Below are positions 31,147-40,736 of a DNA stretch of 64,000 bases, piece by piece. The DNA comes from Artemisia argyi (taxonomy: Eukaryota; Streptophyta; Magnoliopsida; Asterales; Asteraceae). A model generated the notes under the pieces. It had not been told where the DNA came from, ran no database searches, and worked only from the letters and a program-made list of their open reading frames with translations. Every line of letters begins with the position of its first letter. The stretch's first letter is position 1. The translations under genes and the position numbers were made by a program. The stretch is taken from assembly GCA_030686995.1 (NCBI GenBank), contig CM060686.1:75219757-75283756 (forward strand), written 5' to 3'.

Positions 31147-33522
31147 GGGTAGAGTCAGGCTCGTGACTCGAACAAAAACAAACGCTTATTGGGAGGCAAC
31201 CCAAGCTTTATTTATTTGTTTGTTTGTTTGATTTTATTTGTTTCCGTATGCATGTTTTATTTTTATTGTTTGTGGCTCATGTTTCAAAGTAAATTGTGAA
31301 AATGCTTTATTTTGTTTTTAACTTCGTCTTAATTACATATAAAGGTATTTTGCAAAAGCTAAGTGTAAAGGAAATCCAAATTTTTTATAAGAACGAAAAT
31401 GAGCATGATTCACTACAATATTAAATGAGCATGTATATTAGTATTTGTTAGAGTCAAATGCTTGTATCGAGTCATAATGATGTTTTGCAGGATTTTCCAA
31501 GAAATAAGGCATAAGTTTTTACAGAAATTTTCCGGAAACTTAACATAAGATTTTTCCAGGAACATTCTGACGGCGTCAGGAGCTGCAACCTGACGGCGTC
31601 AGGTACTAAAATTCTGAAAAATTTTGCGACTTTTGTTTATACCGGAGTCTTAAAGTTTTTGTTGATTCTTTAGTTTTATAAACTCCAGGAAATCTGCAAA
31701 CATTCATTCCACAAGCATTATATCTTAATTTGTTTTCTATGATTTTTTTTTTAGTATATATAGATTGCCGCCGATTTTACGCGAGGTTTGCCTTGATTGT
31801 TTTCTCAGGTTTAACAGGTTATATATGACAAGAAGATGACTTATATTTCTGGAGGGAAGCTTTCAAAGTTCATTTTCTTGGAGGAAGATCTAACCTTGTT
31901 ACCACACTATCCACACCGAACGAATCAGGGGAGTATTTGTTTTCATTCTTTTACCTTATTTTCTTTTACATCTTTTTAATTGAACATTGGGGACAATGTT
32001 CATCCTAAGTGTAAGGGGAAGGTAAATGATAATACCTTATAGGATACAATTGCGCTTGAGTTTGTTTGTTTAATAGTAGGTGTGTAATAAAACTAAGAGA
32101 AATGCTTGTTAGGGAAATTTTAGCGCCAAATTTAAATTTTTTTACAACATTTAGGAGTGAAGCTTTAGCCTTAACAAGCGTCTCATGCATAGGAGTTGTA
32201 TGACTAGCACAAAAACCGTACCACTTAAAAAAAATTCCACCCAAATATGTGAGGTTCGCCTTTAGATTTGATAGGAAAAGCATTCATTATTAGTGCTTAT
32301 GAGTGTACCGGTAGTATTTAGATTCTAGAACTTGCGTTAGTGATGCATCTCGAGACCGCTAGTGAGACTACATTCGTGTAGTAGGATTTACTACATGATA
32401 AGAGGCATTAGGATCACCCTTGTGTTAAACCCGTATCATAATTACTTGACCATTTAAATCATATTACTTGACTAGCGAAGTCAATTAATTTTCCCACACC
32501 TTAGCGTTGTACTCATTTTTAGTACACGATACCCCTAGTACACCCCAAATGTGCAACCAAATCGCCTTAGCCTTCCTTGTATGCACTCATCTTTAGTGCA
32601 TTATTGTTATTTGTTTAAACCCTTAGTTAATTGTCTAATTGATTACATGGTTGCTAAGTCGAGTCATATCTTATATATATTGTTTTGGGACTATTGGGAC
32701 TCATGGGTAAAGTACTTGTGTTACGGAGTAATGGGGAGGACATCAATTTATTACCCCCCGTATGTGCATTAATATCTAAAAGTACTCCAAGTGTTTTGAT
32801 TATCTTGATTCGAGTCATTAGAGTAGTTTATTGTAAAGTATGTAAAAATTCAAGTGTAAGGGGAATGCAAATTCCCTGTGATGTATTATTTTGGATGGTA
32901 GGGTAAGAGTGTATGAAAAAAAAATCGAAAAATCAAGAAAAAGAAAAAAGGAGAAAAAGAAAAAGAGAAAAAAAAACATACGGACTACCATCCCGTTTCA
33001 TTTTATGTTTGTTTCATAGTTTGTTAGATTTTGATTAGCTTAAGTCGAGTCGAGTCTTGGCTTAGCAACGCCATATTGTACATGTAATTAACCAAGATGA
33101 TTAACTTGCCACCAATAAATATTGCCTTTATCCAACAAAACCGTGTTTTCCATATCCCTACACCTAACGTTATAACCCTTTAAAAGACCTCTTTGATAGT
33201 TTATCCTAGGTGCTTACGCCAAGTGGTGGAGGTTTGATCATTTCCCAAGCCTATGGTAATCTATTTGCTATGACAGGTAGTGAGAGATTATTTCCATTTC
33301 CATATTGTGATTTATACTTTATTACACCCGAGAGATGTGAGTATCTAAACACTATTTATGAGGTGCTAGTGTATGACCTCCGTGCTTATTTTTGGTTTTT
33401 AGAGGAATGATTATTTGTTGTAATTACTTTTATATTAGTGTTAAATGACCCCTAACTTGTATTTTGATTAGAATAAAAGCGCATTTGCTTGAGGACAAGC
33501 AAATCTCAAGTGTAAGGGTATT
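31147..33522 (+). other. element C non-coding interior
   Basis: No convincing ORF. Notable items: GGGAGGCAACCCAAGC at 31190, two TGACGGCGTCAGG palindromes at 31569-31604, GGGGACAATGTTCATCC at 31989, repeats of AAGTGTAAGGGG (32008, 32850) like the PPT region at 33510, and a purine-only run of A/G at about 32915-32978. Confidence 0.6.
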
Positions 33523-34976
33523 TGATGAGGCGAAAAGTGTACCGCTTTTAAGGGGTCATTTAAGCCCGAATTCGTGATTATTTGATCAATTACTGCCCTA
33601 AATCGTTCCTTTTGTCATTTTAGGTACTTTTGAGGAGAAATCTGGAAAAGGAAGCATTTTGAACGTTTTTGGAGCATAAAAGTGAAGAAAACGGCAAAGT
33701 CTCAAAATCCTTGCTGGGAACAGTACCTGACGACGCAAGACTTCACACATGACGGCGTCAAGCTTAGAAAAATAGGTGGAAGTGGAAAATACACGTGACG
33801 GCCCAGAACATTTTTAGTGTTATTGACCTGACGGCGTCACCAAGGGCGTCAGGGTCATTTTGCAAGTGACGGCCCAGAGCTCAATTTCTACATGACAGCG
33901 TTAAGACTGGATCTAGGCACTACGACTCTTAACTTGGCGGCGAGTTGACAGCGTCAGAAGCTATAACGTGACGCCGTCAGGATGTATTCTCTATATATAT
34001 TTTTCCAATTTTTTCATTGTAATGTGTGGAACATTAGGAGGAACTTTACCACAAACCCTAGGTCGAATTTTCATCATATTGTAGGGGTTTCAAACCCTTC
34101 TTTCATCCATGTTTGAATAAAGATAAGTCTTCCAATAATCATTCAATATGTCTATGTGTTGTTTGATTCTATCTTATGCTTGCCTTTCTTTTAACATGCT
34201 ATGCTAGGTTTTTATTGTGTTTGCTTAGATGTAGTGAAACTTATATGTTGATTATTGGTTGATTGTTTGTTTATAATTGTTGTGGATGATTGTATTCGAT
34301 GTTAGGCTTAAGAAAACTGGCAGACTTCCATTGGTAACTTGCTTGAACGTCTTAAGAAACATGATTGGAGGTGTACTACGATTTTTGGTTGTATTTAATG
34401 CATAAGTGAATTCTAGTGATCCCATGTTAGGAGCTTTTAGTCGGCTCGACATAGGAGTGAAGTAGGAGCTTATAGAGTTAGGGAATATTGTACACGGCCC
34501 TACGACTAGTATTAAGGAATATAACCCGTCATCCATGCAATTATAACAAGCTAATCAACCGTTAAAAGATATCTAGGGAGTAATGAAATCTAAGTAAACA
34601 CACCTTTTCTCATTATTGTTTTCACCACATAATTACATTAGTTTATTTTCATTTCTTTTATTTTATTTTGATTGCATCTGTAGTTAATTGGGTTAGTTGA
34701 CTAGCAACTAATTCCGCCCACTCCTTTAAAACCCGAGATTTTACTTGCTTTTATAAAATATAAAAAAAATACAAAAGAATCATCCCTCACCTCTAGACCT
34801 AGTTTAGTAGGCTTTCTAATCCTAGCAACACTATTCCTGAGTTAAACGATCAATCCCCCGGTACTTGTCACTATATTATACTACAACGATCAGGTACACT
34901 GCCTGGCGGGGATTTCAAGCTTCTCAAGATCCCTTGAGAGGTAAAACCTATTGCGAGGGCGCAATCCCGCGTATCA
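33523..34976 (+). repeat. 3' LTR of element C
   Basis: Begins TGATGAGGCGAAAAG and ends CGCGTATCA before AGCAT. It aligns with the 5' LTR end to end, with scattered substitutions and small indels (for example CAAGATTGGCAAAAG versus CAAGCTTAGAAAAAT near 33760), indicating an older insertion than element E. Confidence 0.88.
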
Positions 34977-36134
34977 AGCATAAGTGAGGAGTAAAAGTTG
35001 ACAAGTTTGTGCAACTAATGCTTAGCATTCACAAACCACTTTTACTCCTCCAAATAACAACACAGTCCCTGAGATTGCTCAGTGAGACCTTTAGTTGTCA
35101 CTCAAACATTTATTGGGTTTAGATAGGAGTCAATACAATACTTGTCGTTTCAATCCCAAGTGTTATTCCGCAAACACTTGGGTATAATTCTTTGATTAAC
35201 TTCTAATAAGAATTAAACGTTGAAAAATAATGTGTCTCTTTTCTTTACGTTTATCTTTGTTGTTAATCTTTTACATCTGTGTTAAAAAGTCATGGAACTT
35301 GGTTAGATTAACTCTTTAGTTAACTATTAACCAAGTAAACGGGACCAACAAGTTCACCAGCAGCAGAATCAACATTGGCTACAGCTTGAACAACTTTAAT
35401 AGTAGCATCTTCTCCAAACTGTTCAGGCTCCAAATTCTTCAACAACTCTATTTGTGTCACTCGTTCAATCACTGATTCATTACCCTCTTGGTCTGCAACA
35501 ACATATGCATCTGCATCACCACTATCAACATCCATATCAAAAGCAGGATCACTTTTATCATGGATATTTGCTTCCCCTGAATCTTTAGTCTCATTCATCC
35601 CCTGTTTGGGAGCATCCTCACCAAAACTTTGATCATCCTCTTTTGAACCATCAGTTTGAACAGCAGCAGGATCTTGTGAACTAGCAGCAACCTCTTTTGA
35701 ACTAGCAGCAGCATATGAGTTGGCCAAATTTGCACTACCACCATCAGTATCTAAAGTTACACTAACAGAAGAAAGAAGTTCACCAACAGCAGAATCAACA
35801 TTGGATACATCTTGAACAACTTTAGCAGTAGCATCTTCTCCCAATTGTTCAGGCTCCAAATTCTTCAACTCCTCTATTTCTGCTACTGATTCAATCACTG
35901 GTTCATTACCCTCTTGGTCTGCAACAATATACCCATCTGCATCACCACTATCAACATCCGTATTAGCAGTAGCAGAAGCACTTTTATCATGAATATTTAA
36001 CTCCCCTGAATCTTTAGTCTCATTCCTCCCCTGTAAATAAACACACGTCCACAAATTAACTGTGAATTTTGAAGGTGTAATAATACCACACTAAATTAAT
36101 TGTCGAATACCTCACAGTTATTCAGCTTGGATGA

Positions 36135-39100
36135 TGTCACAACCCAAAATTTCAGGTCATTTTCCAAACTTTGCCATTCTACTATTCACAAATTACTATT
36201 CATCGATCACTATTCATCGTTTTACTATTCATCGTTTTTGAGGTCAATTTGACATTCCGAGACACCTTCAGAAAATTTACTATTCACTTGACACTATTCA
36301 TTTCCGAGAGAAAACTACTATTCACGTGCATTATTCATGTCATCGTAAATTTGGTTTACGAGTGTTCAAATTCGCGTAACCGTATTGGTTCAGGAGCGAA
36401 TTCATGCATTACTTCAGGGACATTTCATACGGACTAGAAATAGTCGACATGTCATTATTAGGGCACTTGCATACTATTCCACTCGTAGGATATTCAAATT
36501 ATATTTTTAATATAATTAACGAATTACGTACGTTTATTTTAAATAAACACCAATACGCGAACTATAAATGTGACTAACACGTCCGATACTTCCGACAATG
36601 ATCCCAATATATTTTTATATTCATTTTTATAATATAAAAATTATAATATTAATTTACCCGGTATTTTGGATATTTATTTTAATTATTAACTTAAGATTTC
36701 TAAAACTTCGACGGTTTTCGTGGAAATTAAACTATAATTATCTAAACACCCAATAATTTTATCCAAACTATTTTTATAATTTTTATAACTTTATTATGAC
36801 CCGGTTAACTTCGTTAAAATTTATTTTTAGTTAACCCGGTACCCGGTACAATTTAAAAATACACAAAACAACTAATAATACATTTTCTTACCACAAAAGT
36901 CTTCCACTTCCCCCCCCCCCCTTGACTTTTGCCGCCCCCCCCCCCCCCCCCCTTGCCCCTTTTCTTACATGGATACTTACATACACTTTCCCATTTAATG
37001 AATACACTAACTCCATTTTTATATTATATACAAAACAATAATACATAATACTTGTACAAGATTTTCACTTCATTTCTTTCATACATCAAAAGCTTTTCAT
37101 TCTCTCTCTTTTTCTCTCATATAAACGGCCACAAGGAAGAACAAGGAAAGAACCAAGATTTTTCAAAGATCAAAGTGTTTATCTAGTGTTTATAGTATCC
37201 TTGTTAGGGTTTTGAAATAAAAACTCAAGGATTATTAAGTTTTAATCATCATTAACTCCACTAATCTTACAAGTAAGTTACTAAACTCATTTCATAATTT
37301 TTACAAAGTTCTTACTATATTTATACATGATTCTTGCAAGATCTATTACATGCATTAACTTATACCACTTTATTTTTGTAACTTTTGATCCTACAAGCCC
37401 TAGAGTGATTTTTGGTTAGATCCTTGTTAGATCTACTTGGTTTTGGTGATTAGGAACCCATGACACCCTAAGAAGGTGTATGGTAGGATTAGATTAGTTT
37501 TGTGGTGTTTGAAAGAGGTTTGATGAATGATGGAACTAGTTTGGAGACTTGGAAATGGTTTTTGAAACTTTTAAAATACCTACTGTCCATATTTTAATTT
37601 CGTGGGAAAATCAGTGAGTGATGGGTAATTTTTGGCCAAAGATTTAGAAAATACATTCAAAAACGAAACTTTGGGCGAAAGAACGGATTAAAACGAGTTT
37701 ATAACGAAGGAGTTATGATTTTTGCAAACTTAACGACGAAAACTATTTTTCCAGAAAACTGCTTGCTGTTGGGCAGTATACGATGGGTATTTTGAGGTAT
37801 TAAACGTAACCTAGAGGAGCCGAGTTATCTAAAATATACTAGTATATACAAAGACGAATCCGTGGACATAAAGAACAAGGAAAACGAGCCTAAAACGACC
37901 GAGTTATACCCGTTTTAACAATGTCAAAACTATATTTATATTTTTGGTCACAAATAGAAATAATAACGTATGTACTAAAATGGTATATTTTCTAGCAACG
38001 TACTAATGACTATTTTCTTAACGAACGAATACGTACAACTCGAGGGAATATTTATACGACATGACGACGTCATTCTAAGGTTTTGATACAAGGATTTTAA
38101 CGATAACTTTTGCACGAGTTAATATGTCGAGTTATATACTTCTCTAAATGGAATTATTTTTCCTAAGTATGGAAACCATTTTTTTTCTACGACGATAACT
38201 AGTATTTTCAAATTACGAGTGGTATGAGTATCATGTGCATGTGCATTCATTTCATTACGGCTTGATCTAAGTTAGATCATGATTATTCATTTAGGTTGCG
38301 GATAGTACTCGCGCCTCATTGTTCCGACTACTTTTACCTCATTGCACCATCTTTGTACCTACACTTCGAGGTGAGTTCTCATAGCCCCGTTTTAATTCTA
38401 TATTTTGATTTCAAATCCCACGGGGGAGAATACATTGCATTACTTATTTTCGTGTACATGCCTAAGTATAAAATTCATACATTGCTTAAGTTGTCTTATT
38501 TACCACGTCTTGAAAAGTCCCCTTTTATTATCATGGACCGTTAATTTCTGGTACTAAGCGGGAGTGAGTGGATAGATCTATCGAGGGTGACGCCTCCATT
38601 CGTGTTTGGGTTGCTCCAAATGGAACGAATGCATTTCATGTCTTTATTATTAGAGTGTCTGGTAAACACTCATTGGGGCCAAGTATCGTCTAGCTTCGGG
38701 GTCATGAGCTTAAGAGCCAATGTATATACTTTCCGGACATCCTAATTCATGGCAATACTTATGGCATTTATACACTTGATTTTACTTATAAACCTATGAT
38801 TATTCACCAACTTTATGTTGACCGTTTTTTCGCAATGTATTTCTCAGGTAACTAAGGCATATCCTCATGGCATTGCATGGAGTCACTTTGTGTATCAAGG
38901 CTGACGCGTCTCTTTTGGATTTTCATGCACTTTGAACTATCGTTTGATTGTACTAAACTTGTTTCCTTAAACCTTTTCTAACTTATGGGACCTATGTTTT
39001 ATAAACTCTGATTATTTTGAATGAATCAAACGATGTATTTTATAAACGACACTTTAGGTCGTTCAATATTTCCTTGCTTGTGTGCTATGATCCGTTACAC

Positions 39101-39149
39101 CCTCAGGTATTCCATTCCGCTGCCATTCAGGTATTTCGGGGGTGTTACA
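36135..39149 (+). repeat. 5' LTR of element E (3015 bp)
   Basis: TGTCACAACCCAAAA ... GGGTGTTACA. Repeated ACTATTCA motifs near the start. Two poly-C runs at about 36911-36921 and 36937-36953. TATA-like CATATAAACGG at 37118-37128, followed by a purine-rich leader. ORFs in the LTR (36171-36437, 38296-38544) recur in the 3' LTR and are not taken as genes. Confidence 0.93.
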
Positions 39150-39152
39150 GAT

Positions 39153-39164
39153 TGGTATCAGAGC
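39153..39164 (+). other. primer-binding site of element E
   Basis: TGGTATCAGAGC, three bases after the LTR, is the perfect initiator-tRNA-Met-complementary PBS usual for chromoviruses. Confidence 0.9.
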
Positions 39165-39319
39165 TAAGGTTATAGCGAACTAGGTTGCATCATTGACCCT
39201 AGACTATAACCACACCATCATAGCATATCATCATTTCATCATAAGTGCATATTTACTTATTTTTAGGCGATGCCATTACGCGAGTTATTTATTTATTTCA
39301 CCTTGATTATCACAGAGTC

Positions 39320-40276
39320 ATGTCTTCGGATCCCAACACTGTTGTACTTTACACTATATCCGATTCTGATGATGAGGGCTCTATGTCCTCTACTGCTGTT
39401 TCACCACTTGTTTCACCTACACCTGAGTTGCCACTTTTGGCATCTGATGGTGATACCGAACCTTTCGAGGAGGAGGAGACGGCTCCTACTCCCCATGTCC
39501 ATCCTACTATACCTACTGACATACCATCATCTCCTACTACTACTATTGTCCATTCAGAGCCGAGACTTATGTTTCCTAGGGAGAAGACTGTTCAGGGCCC
39601 TAGGAAGAGGGTTCGTATTTCTACATCTACTTATAGGAGTCTCCCTAGTCCTACTGTGCCTACACCACCACCACCAGCCTTACCTACTACTACTCCTATG
39701 CCTACCTCACTCTTGCCGCTTCGGAAGCGTGCTAGACTTACCACTCCAGATTCACCCATTACCGAGACTGATGACTGTTCACCACCACCAGAGTACCACA
39801 TAGGTGAGAGTTCTAGAGCGGCTGCAGCTAGGGATCCTACAGCCGTTACACTAGAGGATCAGTTGGATGCTCAGCAGGAGCAAGTTGATAGCTTGGGGTA
39901 TAGAGTCGATGAGATTATTACTACTAGACTTGAGACTGTTGAGGAGCAGGTTGAGGATTTGATTCAGGGCAGGGTTAGTATTGATGTGTCTTACCATGGA
40001 CTAGAGGCACGACAGTTGAGGCATCAGGAGGAGATTGAGCTACTTAGGGATGAGTTACCTGAGATTCGAGATCGAGCTCAGGCGACACAGGAGACCCAGT
40101 GGGAGCAGGTAGATGAGTTGACACTGCTTCGAGAGAGGGTAGTTGTTTTGGAGCGTAGGGATGCTTCTTCTCAGTTACGACTTGAGCATCTTGAGGAGAT
40201 TGTGGTGGCGATGGATCATGAGATTCGCCGCTTGAGGGGAGAGCCTGGATCATCTAGAGCACCGAGAGGAGCCTAG
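39320..40276 (+). CDS. element E upstream ORF, acidic/Pro-rich with C-terminal coiled coil
   Basis: ATG at 39320 (MSSDPNTVVLYTISDSDDEG), 318 codons; the frame is open further upstream but without an ATG. The N-terminal half is Ser/Pro/Thr-rich with acidic patches and a basic stretch (GPRKRVRIS). The C-terminal half from about residue 190 is heptad-like (DQLDAQQEQVDSLGYRVDEI; LRERVVVLERRD; LEHLEEIVVAMDHEIRRLRG), suggesting a coiled-coil oligomer. Comparable ORFs precede gag in many Asteraceae gypsy elements. It may be a separate protein or an N-terminal gag extension; function unknown. Confidence 0.7.
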   Translation: MSSDPNTVVLYTISDSDDEGSMSSTAVSPLVSPTPELPLLASDGDTEPFEEEETAPTPHVHPTIPTDIPSSPTTTIVHSEPRLMFPREKTVQGPRKRVRISTSTYRSLPSPTVPTPPPPALPTTTPMPTSLLPLRKRARLTTPDSPITETDDCSPPPEYHIGESSRAAAARDPTAVTLEDQLDAQQEQVDSLGYRVDEIITTRLETVEEQVEDLIQGRVSIDVSYHGLEARQLRHQEEIELLRDELPEIRDRAQATQETQWEQVDELTLLRERVVVLERRDASSQLRLEHLEEIVVAMDHEIRRLRGEPGSSRAPRGA

Positions 40277-40489
40277 ACGTAGACTGGTATTATATATTAG
40301 CTTGTATTATTTTCCTAGTCCCGGGATGTGGGACATAGTTCAAGAACTTATAATCTTTTGATTGTTGTACAAACAAATATTATCAAGTGCGACTCTACTA
40401 TGTGGAAATGTTGTGCTATATATATTATATCGGTCCATGTAGACCGAAATTTTCATGTATTATATTCATGTGTTGTGATTATATTTATG

Positions 40490-40690
40490 ATGTTTCGTGG
40501 TTGCTCTTTATTATTGTATCGACACAGGTTGTGGTTGTATATATATACGTGACGTGGTTGTTGTGGTTGTATATATATATATACTTGTCGTTGTGATGTC
40601 TAGGCAGATTGTGGTTGTATTTATATTTGTTGTGGTTGTATATTTATATACGTGTTGTGGGTGTATATCTTTGGTACGATGACTATTTCT
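40490..40690 (+). repeat. GTTGTGGTTGTATATATA minisatellite-like spacer in element E
   Basis: Between the upstream ORF and gag-pol, irregular copies of GTTGTGGTTGTATATATA (about 40518-40670) give a G/T-rich plus-strand tract. Small ORFs across it are low-complexity and not called. Confidence 0.6.
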
Positions 40691-40736
40691 ATTATGATTT
40701 TTCTCATGGTTATTTCCATTATGATTTATCAGAAAT

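Larger units (their letters stand above)
28380..34976 (+). mobile_element. non-autonomous Ty3/gypsy-like element C (6.6 kb)
   Basis: Bounded by AGCAT (28375-28379 and 34977-34981). It has two LTRs of 1461 and 1454 bp with visible scattered differences, a tRNA-Asp-like PBS, and a PPT-like GTGTAAGGGTATT before the 3' LTR. The 3.7-kb interior has no protease, RT, RNase H or integrase, so it must have moved using proteins of another element. The PBS type and the GGGGACAATGTTCATCCTAA phrase in the interior recall Athila/Tat gypsy elements; this lineage call is tentative. Confidence 0.85.
6966..35350 (+). mobile_element. SIRE-like Ty1/copia retrotransposon A (decayed, host of four nested insertions)
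   Basis: Scattered blocks follow one order: gag C-terminus and zinc-binding linker, protease, integrase, RT, RNase H, a long additional ORF, a polypurine tract and a 3' LTR. The blocks are separated by insertions whose removal brings the reading frame together again (checked at the B and solo-LTR sites). The pol order PR-IN-RT-RH defines Ty1/copia, and a large ORF between RNase H and the 3' LTR is characteristic of the SIRE/Maximus lineage. The 5' LTR and gag N-terminus are missing, and the left limit is uncertain (6966, or 4441 if the PBS-like site there belongs to it). Many stops show long inactivity. Confidence 0.8.
27816..35350 (+). repeat. 3' LTR of element A, split by element C
   Basis: The left part is 27816-28379 (TGTTGGGTCACTG...) and the right part 34982-35350 (...ACGGGACCAACA); together 933 bp, with inverted ends TGTTGG/CCAACA. 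The cut is the AGCAT duplication of element C. The left part is rich in TCACTGA/TCAGTGA motifs and has TATAAATAGG near 28364. The right flank begins AGTTC; the matching left target site of A cannot be seen because A's 5' LTR is missing. Confidence 0.8.

Noticed and set aside
36171..36437. ORF in the 5' LTR of element E, repeated at 45187-45498, and the pair 38296-38544 / 47358-47606
   Set aside because: They are duplicated only because the LTRs are identical. Phe/Ile-rich composition from ACTATTCA repeats and no known domain.
39270..39803. 177-codon Leu/His-rich ORF overlapping the element E upstream ORF
   Set aside because: Out-of-frame shadow of the Pro/Ser-rich frame, which has an acidic/coiled-coil organisation and a better start.
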